Positions 1 to 11,480 are shown, numbered from the stretch's first letter. The stretch is DNA of 64,000 nt from Panorpa germanica (GCA_963678705.1 OY783214.1:9548001-9612000); one strand, 5' to 3'. Notes: a model not told the origin generated them from the letters alone. A program made the numbers and translations.

Positions 1-3000
1 AGGCAATATTTCTAGGTAGTATTTCAAACGATTTAAGCAAATATGAAACCGCAATTAGAAATACCATGTTTTATGAAGTTCAAACTAAAATTGACCAAGT
101 CTGGACACAATGACTAGATTTATTTGTTTAGGATAAGATTTTTAGGTTAAGAGTAGAAAGCATAGCGATGTTTAAATCGATCTCTTCTTATAAGTTTTAC
201 TGTAGTAGAGTGAAGACGTGTTTTGTTGTTTTTGCTGTAAAGAGCGAGGTCATTTCTCATTGATTATAAATTATAAATTTGCTTATGCTACAATAGAAAA
301 ATAGACAGCAAATTTATGATTCCTAAATTAGCAGCACAGAGTATTTGGGTTACTTGGAGGAGACAGGTTAATACTGTTTTGGGTTACAATGTCTTTCATA
401 TATGATATACACAAATTATAACAGTACCTATTGAATATTATAATTTGATAAATAAACTTTTAATTAAAATCTAAAGTGTTTTTTTTATAAATCTACATAC
501 ATTTTCATTCATGAGTTGACGTTATTTAGACATGAGTGTACTAAATTATGAATGAATATTGGATGTTGCATGTTGGAGTCGCACTAGTAAAAGATGCATA
601 CTCGTCACAAACCATAACTGAACACAAAATTGAAATATTTCTCTTGGTACAACAATGTAAGAGTTTACGCGCAAACCACAATGTTTATATTTACCATATA
701 AACATATTCAAAGTTATTCAATAACAATAAAAGTTTAAATCCCTGTAACAAGTTAAGTTCAGTGATTTAAATTCCTTTCGGAGAACTTAATGAACCATCT
801 ACTACAGAAGTACTCGTAGTCGTTGTGGTGGTAGTACAACACGGAGTAACTGGGGTCAGTGGAAGACAATTCAAATCCGTATCCGTAAACTAACACAGCG
901 GGAACAACACTTTAACTGTTTAATCCAACGAAGATATAATTTATAAACCTAGTAATGCAGTAGTTTATTTGAAGCCAGTGTTACTGTACCAAGAAGTGTT
1001 GCTTCAGTGTTTAGTAACAGAACTTGGTATACGGAAGGATTAGGAGTACATAGATAGTGGCGACGCCGACGTCTGGAATGGAACTACAAAGAAGTCTCCT
1101 CTTCGAAAACTATACTAACTACAAAGTCGAGAGAATGAAGTATTTGTTGTGTAAATTGTGATGAATATTTAACAGTTTACAAAGAAAACTTTTAGTCTGA
1201 TTAAAAAGTCCGTTGGAAAATGTTAAGTTTCTTAGGATTTAAAAGTTTTAGGAATTAGTGAAAATAATTTGTACTACAATGACCGAGAGTATATATATTT
1301 TGCGCTATATATTTTGGGTTTGTTTGTTACTATATCGATAATCTCTAAAGGTATTATAGATTTTGCATTTGATGTAGTTTAGTAGCAATAAAAAAATATA
1401 CAAATTAAAATAAACTAGTACATATATCAATTATTAAAAAATATAATAATAACATAGAAATGTTGATGAATTTTCTACTCAATAGAATTAAATAGTAGAA
1501 CTACAGTTTCTAAATGTACAGAAGAAATAAAAGTAACACATAAGATATTATCAAGAACTCCTCTCTCATTCTGGAGACATTTAATTACAAGGAACATTGT
1601 AACTAAAAGGAAGCATCCCTCGGGATAGAACCACCACCGCATTGCTGTTAGAGCAACTAACTTACTGTGACAATATGTATGTAAAGCATTGCAGAGGTAG
1701 AGAACCTTTATAAACAAAAAGGAGAAATTTAAATGTATCTTTTTTAATTTAGTAATTTTATTTTTTGATAGTACGGTAGAAATGTTTATGACAAAGGCAA
1801 TTAAATTTAAGTTAACCTATAAAGATAGAAAATAAAACAGGCCTTGACAATATCATATTGTTACTTAACATACTACTGCAAGTTATTGTATTGATAAAAA
1901 CATTTACATATAACATACTTCTAGTTCACTGATAATAAATGGTTGAAGTTAAACTTTCAAAGCAAGTTGCGTAGAAATATCGGTTTACCCAATAGATTTA
2001 TAAATATTGGTTATACATATTCATTTTTTATGTCTAATTCTTTTTGTCTTTACTTGGGTAGCCATAGTCTTTTATATATATACCATATACCTACTTTTAC
2101 TAAGAAGTTTTATCAAAATTAAAGATATTGACAAAAGATTAGATTTAATTAGTAAAAAAATACATTTTCATGATAATAATAATTAAATTTTTATTTTTGT
2201 TTTAGCGCGATTTCAAATGATATTCGCCAATCGTTGTCCTTTTATAATATTTTAATTTTTCAATTCTTCTCAAGCATAAATGTTGTTGGCTTTAAACAGG
2301 CTACAAAATGTTATGTATTACGCAATGCAAGTATAAAACACTTAACTTTGTTTAGTGAAAATATTGTTCAAGAATAATGTGTTTTACATGTTATAAAAGT
2401 AAGTAATGAGTATAATATAAGACTATGCTCAGAAATGTTATTAAAATTATTGATTTATTCATTAAACCAAACATATTTATATATTTGCTATTACCACCAA
2501 TGTGTACCCCTACTGCGCACATCCCTTCTGCTTATTAAGGATTTATAATAATTACAAACTAGTTTTCTATTTTTAACATATTCACGGGCTTTCTAGACAA
2601 GTAGACACAATAAATAATGTTCTGCTTTCTTTTCTTCTTTATCAAACTTTATATCCCAGCAACAAGAATGATCTATTCGGATTAAATATCGTATAATATT
2701 TTGTGTCTGTGTTCCAAAAAATTTTAGAAACATTCATTCGTAATTAAGGAGATTAGTTAACTTGACGATCTGGATAACAAACGGTAAAATATAAAACAAG
2801 ATACTAATACTTAATCGTACATAGTTGACCGAGAGCAAGAGATTGTTCTCCCCTGTAGTTTACAAGACGCCTGAGGAAATTCTCCCAAATTGTAACGCAG
2901 TTAACTCATTTACTTCATTGTTAAATATGTTTTTATGTAACAAAATATCTTCATTGTAATGGTATTTAATATTTACATAATAATATAATGAGAAATACAT

Positions 3001-3275
3001 ATTTAAATAATAAATAATTAATTTCTTTAATTAAATAACGTAATTAACTGAAGTTTGTAATATGTATTACGAAAGTTAAATACAAATACTCATACATTGT
3101 TAAATTACAAGTAGCAACTATGTACATAATTTTACTAATTCAGTTTTGGTTTATGAACTACTAAGGAAATATATAGTATTTAACTAAGGAAATGAGTTTT
3201 TCTCTTAAGTCGTGTTTAAGTTAGGTTAGCATATTAAAGCAACATTGTTTATTAGTGAAATATATTACGACTTAC
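1..3275 (-). other. dlg1: dlg1 intron downstream of PDZ1 exon (partial)
   Basis: AT-rich intron, open at position 1. I searched it for the exon that completes PDZ1 and for PDZ2 and found neither, so the intron runs past the window edge. It holds a 77-bp repeat copy (513-589), an imperfect TAC/CAC/GAC-type triplet tract on the minus strand around 800-850, and an 80-codon minus-strand ORF (1475-1717) with no recognisable motif. 2460-2540 and 2820-2900 are slightly GC-richer but carry no convincing splice pair. Nothing else is supported. Confidence 0.85.
513..589 (+). repeat. short, internally deleted copy of a 260-bp repeat
   Basis: The left edge (513-540, containing TTGACGTTATTTAGACATGA) and the right edge (568-589, GCATGTTGGAGTCGCACTAG) both recur at 7919-7945 and 8157-8178. 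Only 27 bp separates them here, against about 210 bp in the other copy. This is the pattern of an internally deleted nonautonomous element. Confidence 0.6.
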
Positions 3276-3551
3276 CAATTTGACTGTGTTTCCCGCTCTT
3301 TTTAAGGCGTCCACCGCAATGGCGTGCTGCACATCTACAACGGGCACTTCATTCACTTGCAAAATTGAGTCATTAATTTGAAGCCGGCCATCTGCGGAAG
3401 CTGCACCTCCTGGTATCAACTTGGTGATGTAAATGGCGGAATCGTCATTGATGTGAGGGTTATCAGTGCCCCCCGCAATGCTGAAACCAAGACCGGCTCC
3501 TCCACGCTCCAAAACAATCTCCTCGTATTCCCATTCATCGTCGCCATTTAA
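3276..3551 (-). CDS. dlg1: dlg1 internal exon encoding PDZ domain 1 (partial gene)
   Basis: Discs large is a MAGUK scaffold at septate junctions and synapses; its PDZ domains bind C-terminal S/T-X-V peptides of channels and adhesion proteins. The exon has 276 nt and 92 codons, phase 0 at both ends. It is bounded by acceptor ttgttacag (AG at 3553-3552) and donor gtaagt (GT at 3275-3274). Visible in the peptide: the lead-in [17 protein letters not shown] (residues 1-17), the carboxylate-binding loop GLGF (20-23), [10 protein letters not shown] (24-33), [12 protein letters not shown] (40-51), DGRLQIND (54-61) and helix B starting at His76, the residue marking class I PDZ domains. The peptide stops at VKL, so the last beta strand (HVKR-like in relatives) is on the next exon, outside the window. 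Upstream TTG at 3560 is intronic, not a start. The match to fly and vertebrate Dlg PDZ1 is unmistakable from the family pattern; assignment to dlg1 rather than another MAGUK rests on [14 protein letters not shown]. Confidence 0.97.
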
Positions 3552-4609
3552 CTGTAACAAAAAAAAAACAATGACGTCATTTTGTGCAAATATTAAATAC
3601 GTTTTTTTCAGATTCTCGAAAATTGTTAAGTAGGATCTAGTCGAGTTTTTCGGCAGTATTCACCCTAACCAAATACTAAACATAAGAAACAGCTTTGGCA
3701 TATTGACGTTTAATACGGATACGCATGCATTTCACTAAGGTTCGGAACTCTGCGACATGAAGTAGATTACTTTGCGAAACTTTTATGTCGATACGTATGA
3801 ATCATATTATGAATACGGACGTATGAAATGTATACAGTGGTGTATTAATAAAGCATTAAAATACAAACTTCCTCTCATAATAAAGTGTGCTATGCGACTA
3901 TACACTTCTGAAAAAATTGCATAATAGTTTGCAGTGGAGAGTGTTCTTATTACACAGTTATAGCAAAAATATTACTTATCGATTTACTAATTACTTGATA
4001 TATAATGTAAGTTTATTGTAAACGTACACTGTCTTACATCATTTCAAATCGTCAAATATCACTTATAGTTTAAATTACGAGAGTTCGCCGGCGACTCATG
4101 GTTAAAACAGGTTATAACGTATATATCTGCGATACAATGAAAAAGCACTTTTTTACACATTTTTTTATAATGCATACTGGAACTAATAAGATGAAATTCA
4201 TCATCGTATCACCATTTATGCGACTCTTATAACCTCTTTTAGGCATAAGTCAACGCCGAACTCTCGCCGAAAATATATATATTCCATTTTAAATTTTGAA
4301 CTTTCCCGCTGAATATTGTAAACTTGTCTTATCCTTAGCGAATACATAAATTTTAAAACGAACGTATATTTATCATTAATACTAAAATAAGACCGATACA
4401 GTTATAAATGAAACTTTCTTTAAAAATGCTCATATATTTCGCTAGACATGTAAAAATATGGACATAATATATTTGCACTCGAAGCCAAAGCCATCAATAT
4501 TTATTTAAATGTTGGAAAACATATCACTCAATAATGAAAATACAATATTTTCTGACAGATAAAGTTTTCTTATAAATAAGTAATGTAAGAAAAAGGTAAG
4601 GAAACTTAC
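3552..4609 (-). other. dlg1: dlg1 intron between 36-nt microexon and PDZ1
   Basis: A 1058-bp AT-rich intron with consensus donor gtaagt and acceptor ttacag preceded by a run of T (minus strand). Its one recognisable content is the palindromic MITE at 4078-4269. Confidence 0.85.
4078..4269. mobile_element. small palindromic MITE, ~192 bp
   Basis: Terminal inverted repeats of about 40 bp: the left arm has AGAGTTCGCCGGCGACTCATG and runs to GGTTATAA; the right arm reads TTATAACC...CAACGCCGAACTCTCG. The arms pair over GAGAGTTCG, GACT-ATG and AGGTTATAA with several mismatches. No coding capacity. A weak echo of the GACTC/AACGCCGA motif appears at about 22519-22550. Confidence 0.65.
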
Positions 4610-4645
4610 ATGTTTTGTATCCCCAGCGAGAAGAGGTGTGTGCGC
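4610..4645 (-). CDS. dlg1: dlg1 36-nt microexon (AHTPLLAGDTKH)
   Basis: A 12-codon, phase-0 exon lies 1058 bp upstream of the PDZ1 exon in the transcript. The acceptor is ctcttgttccag (AG at 4647-4646) with a pyrimidine tract, and the donor is gtaagt (GT at 4609-4608). Both are textbook sites in otherwise AT-rich intron. The peptide AHTPLLAGDTKH would sit directly before [12 protein letters not shown]. Because 36 nt is a multiple of three and both neighbours are phase 0, it can be included or skipped without a frame change, so it is probably a cassette exon in the linker before PDZ1. In vertebrate SAP97 the alternatively spliced inserts also lie between L27 and PDZ1. No domain is encoded; Thr and Pro give a possible phosphorylation site. 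The splice sites are seen directly; use as an exon is inferred. Confidence 0.82.
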
Positions 4646-4772
4646 CTGGAACAAGAGAAAAATAACTTTGAGACATGTGGAATAAGAAAACTTTTAAAAA
4701 TATTATAATATAATAATGTATATAAGGTAAATCTATAGTTTTATGTGATACGAAGTATTATCATACTCCATG

Positions 4773-4786
4773 GTTACCATGGTAAC
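4773..4786. promoter_or_regulatory. perfect RFX-type X-box palindrome
   Basis: GTTACCATGGTAAC is a perfect 14-bp palindrome that fits the symmetric X-box consensus of RFX winged-helix factors (two GTTNCC half sites). It lies 128 bp above the 4645-4610 microexon in the transcript direction, inside an otherwise plain AT-rich intron. RFX sites drive ciliary and sensory-neuron genes in insects. Whether this one is used is unknown. Confidence 0.45.
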
Positions 4787-5429
4787 AGTTTAAAGCAGTT
4801 GTTGTGAACCTTTTATATCCGTGTTCCAAAAATTTACATATCGAGATTCTTAATAGAATGAAAGTAAACGAAACTAAATTATTATTATTAAGACAAATCT
4901 TAACATTAACATAGAATTTGATCAATTATTTATTAATGAGACTTTTCTATTGTGTATTATGATTGTGTTCCGGGACGAATGTCTAATATTCGTGGTACGG
5001 TAACCCATGATTGCACGCATAGTTCGTGTTTATAGGACAAATAGTCAGGTATGCGTACACGATTGCGTTCGCTCTAGAAGCTGTAAATAATACAGATCAA
5101 AGTGCACGAATCTAACAATCGGCAACGAGAACGAGTAGGCGAACACACATATGTAAAGGTAGAATTAAAAATATACATTTCACCATTTATTTAAAACCTC
5201 TAGTAAATACAAATTGAATTCGTCTAAATAAAGTTCAGGACAAACTAAAAATCATGGCCATTATCAATTTTTCAAATAACTAAAGTTAAACTTCTTATTA
5301 TATAATCCATTTTTTTATTTACGCTCAATAACCCATTTCTATTATTTCAAAGTAAGTTCTCCATTCGAGTAATTCTAATTTCTATACAGAACTGCACTGA
5401 AAATAGCATTTAAAATTAGCCACCCGAAA

Positions 5430-5720
5430 ATCTCAAGAGTATATTTTTATTCAAAAGAGAACTACAACCAATATGAGAACAATGTAACAGCCCACTAACG
5501 GTAAAGTATATTATTCTTCGATCAGAATTCGTCGCATAGACAAGACTGTAATATGCCTGAGTACTATAAGCAGATATATGAAAGCAGGGGAAAACTGAAA
5601 AACTTTGCAAAACTTTATCAATAAAACTAATTTTATCTCTTTATCTTAAATACCCGTATTCGTGTCTATAAGTTGTAAATTATGTATTAAAAATGTTTAT
5701 AAATGTATATATTGCTAATG
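5430..5720 (+). mobile_element. LINE 3' end, decayed copy A
   Basis: Shares the block CAGCCCACTAACGGTAAA, then TATATTATTCTTCGAT, GACAAGACTGTAATATGCCTGA, CAGATAT.TGAAAGCAGGG and the 3' UTR up to TTGTAAATTATGTATT with the copy at 21611-21935. The ORF2 C-terminal frame is broken by frameshifts. It lies on the plus strand, antisense to dlg1. The 64-codon ORF on the other strand here is a shadow of it. Confidence 0.7.
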
Positions 5721-6084
5721 TTTGAAAGTTACTACACTCACATAATATTAAGAAACAAAAATATTGATGATATTGTGTATGGATGTAAAATAAATCTTGG
5801 TGTTTCTGTCATATGAATAATGTATAAGCTTATATAATGATTTAACCAGTAGCCGTTGAAGCACGCGAGGTATAGGTTTCATATCTCTGCTCTAAAGCAT
5901 TAGAACATACGGAGTGGTTCTCCCAACTTTATTCGTGTAGCAGGATACCCAAGGGAAAATCACTAATCCCTCTTAATTGAATTTTCTTCGCAACGTATCG
6001 CACTGTTTGTGGTCTAGCGTAATGGATAAAATTTGCACAACTAATACATGTACAAGAATTACTTATTCTGTATATAGTTTACAA

Positions 6085-6140
6085 ATAGTGTACCGGTGCG
6101 ACGCGGTAAGGCGGTGGAGGAGGTGGTATAACTTCTTCAG
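6085..6140 (-). other. GC-rich patch encoding a Pro run (VIPPPPPPYR)
   Basis: On the minus strand an ATG near 6156 opens MKLAEEVIPPPPPPYRVAP... for 23 codons to a stop. The patch is a short (GGN)n-like tract on the plus strand, so the proline run may be low-complexity chance. No convincing acceptor is present. Not called as a gene. Confidence 0.2.
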
Positions 6141-6305
6141 CAAGTTTCATTTAAAATCAATTAGTTTACCTCTGTGTAAGGTACGACGTACAACTAATAT
6201 GTATCCTAATTGATGTACATAATAGATACACATGTATCCTTTTAATGACATCATTAATACTTCCGTTATCGAACGTAGGAGCTTTGAAACATTTCGGAAA
6301 GCTAC

Positions 6306-6378
6306 CATAGTGGCTTAGCTGGAGCGATAGATAAGACACGGGAGATGAAATGTGGTTTTAAACTCTCATCATATGATA
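6306..6378 (+). other. possible tRNA-like (SINE head or tRNA pseudogene)
   Basis: AGTGGCTTAGCTGGAGCG resembles a polymerase III A box, and GGTTTTAAACTC about 35 bp on resembles a degenerate B box. No stable cloverleaf with a discriminator and intact T loop can be drawn by eye, so a working tRNA is unlikely. Confidence 0.25.
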
Positions 6379-6431
6379 CTCATGAAAACAATAATACATA
6401 TACTCTAATTCAAGATCCTTCAATAGTTTCA

Positions 6432-7140
6432 ACTTTTTTTTTTAATTTATTCATATTATTGAACAACATATTAAGTTTATTGTGTAAAAATTTGAAGTCA
6501 ATTGGAGTATAACTGTGGGAGATACAGCGTTTTAAGTCTTCACCTCTCTGGTTTGCTTTCGTGTTACTTTGAAACTTTTAAATGCGGTTTCTCACACTTA
6601 GCTTTTTCAGAGTCGGTGCCCTCTCAAGCTCAAAATCTACTGGACCGATTCTTTTGAAATTTTGCATACTTTTTCTTTACTTAAATGCCGAGGTAACGCT
6701 GTCGAGTTTTTTTTAATTTTTTAATTTAAACGTATTTTAAAATAACAAAGTTTCTGATTTTTTTCATGAAAAATCGGTATTTTGACTTTCAAGTGCTGTA
6801 AAGAGTTGAAAAAGCAATAAACAAATAAAAAGCGCTTGACAGCGTTACCTGCAGAAACTAATCAACTAATGAAATCAATTTGATTTTTCGATTTCAGAAA
6901 ATCCAGTGATGAGTTATGAGTGGCACCGAAATGTTACTTTCTTTTGTGACGTCTGCGGAGATTCGTTGTCAATGCCTCATTTCTTGATATTTATTTATGA
7001 AAATTTCACAAAGTATTCTTCAAATGTCATTTTATAATGTAGTAACTATAGAAATAATTATATATTAACTGTGCCGTCAAAAAACATTATCGAAAATATG
7101 CTTCTTTTTTATCGTTTTGACCTTACCCTCCCCTTAAATT
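6432..7140 (+). repeat. 700-bp interspersed repeat, copy 1
   Basis: Matches the reverse complement of 59420-60125 along its length. Shared landmarks in order: TTATTGTGTAAA..TGAAGTCAATTGGA, the segment around TCAAAATCTACTGGACCGAT with TTTTGAAATTTTGCA, GGTAACGCTG, a CATGAAAAA-TC patch, GTTACCTGCAGAAACT, GACGTCTGCGGAGATTCG and ATTATCGAAAATATGCTT. No intact ORF is conserved between the copies. It is a noncoding or long-dead mobile element of unknown class. Confidence 0.75.
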
Positions 7141-7918
7141 ACAGAAATATATTATTTGTAAATATTTGTTCAGTGGAGACAGCTTCAAGCTCAGCTAACG
7201 TTAGCAACCATTTGAATAAGTTTATTAACATAATGAGAAACAATTTTTTTGTAGGCTCGGTAATTTTTTAGTTAGTTTTAGACATTGAGTAAACTTTCGC
7301 ATCTAAATAATGTTTTATAGTTCTTTTCTAATTGGGTCAAACATCCCTGAATGTCAATTATTGTATAGGTTACTTGACTAGTTTACGATGCAAAAACGGG
7401 GAAGATAAATACACATGTATTTTTATATGCACGTGTATTGTATTGTGAAATAATGAAATACATAGGCGTCCTCACGTGGTAATAGACGAACGCCCAAAAA
7501 ATAAATTAGAATTTGGACTGGATACTGGATTAAATTTTAACCTAAGATTTTATAATTCATAAATGGAGAGAAATTTGAAACCATAAACCAAAGCTGTTAG
7601 AGTGATTTATGTAATTTACAAGTATGAATGTTAAAAGAAATAGTATCAGTAAAATAGACTTCAGTAATAAATTTATTTCGATATTGTGAAAGCATTGCAA
7701 CTCTGGACACAGATTGGACGAGAAATTAATGACCTCACTCTGCAGAAAAATCAAACATTATGGAAATTTAATGAGGTGCTCAAAGTGTACTTTTCCGTCG
7801 TCAAAGAGGAAGGAAAATGTAATCTCGGACAGCTTTCAAAGAGAAAAAATGAATTCTAAAGTATTGCAGAAAAGGTTACCACTTTGAGCACAGATTATAA
7901 AATTATATTTCAATTATA

Positions 7919-8178
7919 AGTTGACGTTATTTAGACATGAGTGTAGTTGCATGTGACATTAATTTAACTAAACCCTTAAACATCTACCAGGCATCCAGGC
8001 AGAGCGGTAAAAAGAAAAATCCTTTATACACTAGAACGAAAATTATACGCCTTTCTGGACTCTTACTTAATTTATCATTTTTCTTTCTAAACATACAAAA
8101 TTGGATCTTACAAATTACAAAGAGTACTGTATTAAATTACATGTTACACCGGTGTCGCATGTTGGAGTCGCACTAGTA
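7919..8178 (+). repeat. longer copy of the repeat also found at 513-589
   Basis: Has the same two edges as the 77-bp copy, with a 210-bp middle. Near the ends, GTTGCATGTGACATTAATTT and the reverse complement of the right part (CATGCGACACCGGTGTAACAT) are loosely similar, a weak hint of inverted ends. The 79-codon ORF inside has no motif. Confidence 0.55.
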
Positions 8179-8194
8179 TAGATGACTCGTAAGA

Positions 8195-8520
8195 GCACTG
8201 AAGAGGGAGTTTATAAGAAAATAAAAAGTAGAATAATTATGGTAAATTGTTAAAAGAAGAGAAGGAGGTATATAATAGTAAGAAAAGGATAATGAGGGCA
8301 AGAAAATGCAGATTTGAAAGAATCAAGTGAGTAAAGGAGAGGGAAACGAAGGTGACAAAGCAAAATAGTAGTTAAACATATAAGAGTATAACAGCAGGAA
8401 AGTTATACAGAAAGAAAAAGGAGATAACGAACAGAACAGAATTAACAGAAAAAAAGATTAAGTCATGATCGGAAAAAGACAGCATGAAAAACAGGATCAA
8501 CCGAAGAAAGAACACTAAAT
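8195..8520 (+). repeat. purine-rich (GA-rich) tract
   Basis: About 320 bp of strongly purine-rich DNA, similar in style to the Lys/Arg-coding retroposon pieces at 26155-26860 and 61328-61645, but without their conserved peptide. Possibly a decayed relative. A (TC)n(TG)n microsatellite follows at 8673-8691. Confidence 0.35.
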
Positions 8521-8672
8521 AACCACAGTAAATAGTTTAATAAAGCTTTCATTTGTTTTCTATCCTTTGTTAGTTATTCTTATGTTAATTAAACTGTAAC
8601 TCCGAAAGCAAAATAATCTACATATGTGAAATACAATATTCAGTTTTTCAAGATAATGTAAGCAATTGTTAG

Positions 8673-8691
8673 TCTCTCTCTCTCTGTGTGT
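8673..8691. repeat. (TC)n(TG)n microsatellite
   Basis: TCTCTCTCTCTCTGTGTGT. Confidence 0.9.
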
Positions 8692-9992
8692 CAAATTTTC
8701 TGCGGACGCCCATGCTCATATATATCCTTGTTAAAGTACAACACGACGTAAGAGGATTAAGAAGCCAACATAAAAGTTCTGACGTTTAACAGATGCAAAA
8801 AAAGAACAGCCATTGTAACGAACACCTAAATAAATTTCACATGAAAACTACTGCTGCATACGTAATACTCGTTCTCGTAATTTCACTGGTCTCTAGCCAT
8901 GGAGCCATAGAGCCATGTGATGCTTGAGTTTTTAATGTTGCGTTGCTTTCAACCTCAAGAGACTTAGCTGTCTGGCTTATATTTCAGCCCAACATATTCT
9001 ATTTATGTAACCAGAAAGTTAATATTAAAAACATAAAGCGCTGAAGATATTTTCATTAAGTAAATCATTTTATTACATTGAAATATATGTACAACTCGGC
9101 AAATTATTTCATTTTTTATTTTATATTAATGCATTCATGTTAAAAATACATGTACTTTATATGTTTTGAAATGAAATTCTTTCTGTAATATAACATTTTT
9201 ATATTTAGTAGCACAGAGTCGTAATGAGATGTTGGGTAATCAAGATAAATATAGTGTTTCAACAAGAACAGTCAATTTAAATTTCGCACCAATTTTTAAC
9301 TGCTAACATACAACCACCATTGTAGATTTTGAATATTTGACATATATTGTATTTCAGTAGTAACCTCAGAGTTTATTCTTTGGATTAAAGAATACCGTCA
9401 CGTTAAATAAGTACCGTCACGATAGTATCGTTACGATATACGATATATATCAATTTCAAACTATTTTATAATATTATTTTATAAACTTATAAAATAAAAT
9501 CAGTTTCCTCCGAATCTTATAAGGGTGTCATGATAAGAGGCTATGTAATGACTGACAGCATAAAAATCAATTTAGATTCTCTCTACATTGTTTACAGTTT
9601 ACCGTTACGAGAGATAGGGGGCTATAGCTGCAGCCATAAGGGCTGTAAAAGGAAATGTTTAAAATGGGGAGGCTGTAAAACAAACGACAGTAATTTGTCT
9701 CTAGTCTTAAGATTTACCGCAAATACTAACCCACATTATATACCAGACGAAGTGGAGAACACAACGAGTGAATATCTTTGATGGTTTATATTTAATCCAT
9801 TGAAGAAAACCGTTGTTTTTGTTTTATTAAATTAAATGAGTTATCCGTTAAATTAATTAAAGGATTATATACACCACAGAAATACTTTGGGAATCGAAGT
9901 ATGTATTAAAAATAGAAATATATGTATTAGCGGCGAATAATAGGGTACGAATAAATATCCTTAGCTTCACTCAGGTCACTCAGTTTGAGTAA

Positions 9993-10274
9993 TGCCCTCC
10001 GCACATGAGGCGACTGTTTGCAAACCTTAGTCCCGAATCTGCCCGAACCGAATGAGAATGGAACGAAACTAATCTGGTTTTGAACATGTTTTCATCGACT
10101 ATGTTTCTCGGTCGTAGGGCATGGCTTGGTTGCATGCTTTTGATGGTGATATCATGAGCAGAGATGTGCACAAATACCATTCAAAAGTGTTTAAATACAT
10201 ACATACAAACAAATATGACACAATAAAATCTATTATGCTATTGTTAAAAATTCTATAAGCACGGCTCGACTACT
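9993..10274 (-). mobile_element. truncated TIR element (partner of 39666-40155)
   Basis: Matches the reverse complement of 39805-40155: CCCTCCGCAC, GCGACT..TTGCAAACCTTAG, CGAATCTGCCCGAA, GCATGCTTTTGATG.TGATATC, AGAGATGT, TTAAATACATAC and AAAAATTCTATA..CACGGCTCGAC. It lacks the outer part of the second arm and ends in a C-run (about 10279-10288). The 66-codon ORF at 9980-10180 lies within it and is not a gene. Confidence 0.7.
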
Positions 10275-11289
10275 TAGCCCCCCCCCCACTTGCGAGTGGC
10301 GTAATTAAAGGATGGTCTACTTCAAAAAACTGTTTCATATTTTTTCATAAATACATATGTATAAAAATAATTTTCATTCATTACCTCCAATTCAAAAAGT
10401 CAAATAACGTTAAAAAAATATATCAAACGATTTTCATTCAATAAATTAGTTATTAAAAAAATGACTAAGGTTGTAGCTTAGCATGTAGCAGCTAAATAAA
10501 TCCTATTGGTAAAAAAAAGTTTGATAAAACAAAAATTCCATTGAACTTTGATAATTTTCGAATTCATTAAAGTTACCCAAGGCTATAATCGGATACGACA
10601 TATGTATGTTATAGACAGATCACTTTTCAACTAAATCAAAGAAGTCCTTTTCGTTTGAAGTCAACAGCCATTTGAATTTGTAACAAGGGATCAATATTGT
10701 ATCATTCATTCGTGAAATTAAGGTGTAATGTGGTATAACGATACAGCGTACAATCAACGGAGAAATCTTATAGCATTAGCTTAGCTAAAATATTAGCAAT
10801 AAATTACTCAAAATACAGTTATGAAAACAATCTGCTAACGGCGTGTATCATCTTATCTATAAGTTATAAAAAGGACGTAAAAAACTAAGGCAGAAAAAAT
10901 TAGACAAAAATGAATTAAAACACTATTTATTCTTGTGACAATTTTGATAAAGTAGACCAAAACAATACGTTAACTGGATTAAAAGACATAAAGTTCAATA
11001 ATAAGAACCTATATTCGTTTTTCTTGTGCTTGAAATAAGCTAGTAGATGAGAACCCTGTCAAGTTTCTACTTTGGAAGTACAATATTAAATATTAGTAAG
11101 CATTTAAAGCTTTTAAACACTAAAATATTTCTTAACACAAATAGTAAAAACATATAAGAAATCTTCCAACTATTCCGAGAAGTTTTCCGACTTCACAAAC
11201 TATTTCCACAGTCACAAAAAGACATATAACGTTGATGTTTAGGGGTTTGTTTCTGTGGAAAGATTTACAACCCATTTCTACCTAAAGTC

Positions 11290-11480
11290 TAACAACTATA
11301 CGCGACGGTGATACTTTAAGAGAACCAGAATTAGAAAATCTACCATCCGTCACCACCCGAACCATACCCACCCTTAGAATTCTGAAAGTCACTCCCACAA
11401 AATACATTGCTCTCGCGTTCCATATGAATTGCTACAGGTGAAGTCAGTAAGTGAGATTGATACCATTTCGTATCTCACTT
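11290..11480 (-). other. open, Gly-rich minus-strand patch of unknown origin
   Basis: On the minus strand one frame stays open for about 45 codons and ends in ...FQNSKGGYGSGGDGW and a stop at about 11337. The patch is GC-richer than the flanks. Gly/Tyr/Ser-rich tails occur in hnRNP-type proteins, but nothing else here supports that. It may be a transposon relic. Confidence 0.2.

Noticed and set aside
800..850. Minus-strand open stretch rich in Tyr/His/Asp (SVLYYHHNDYEYF)
   Set aside because: It is a degenerate TAC/CAC/GAC triplet tract without splice sites.
1475..1717. 80-codon minus-strand ORF
   Set aside because: No motif, no splice sites in phase with PDZ1, Leu/Val/Phe-rich; treated as chance.
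1..3275. Search for the next dlg1 exon (end of PDZ1, PDZ2)
   Set aside because: No [13 protein letters not shown] coding or VKR-type continuation with an acceptor on the minus strand; it must lie outside the window.
5416..5610. 64-codon minus-strand ORF
   Set aside because: Antisense shadow of a LINE 3' end.
9530..9781. 83-codon plus-strand ORF with CSHKGCKRKCLKWGGC
   Set aside because: The Cys spacing fits no zinc finger or secreted-peptide family I know, there is no signal peptide, and the ends are AT-type low complexity.
9980..10180. 66-codon minus-strand ORF
   Set aside because: Sits in a truncated TIR element; the related arm at 40036-40221 gives an unrelated ORF.
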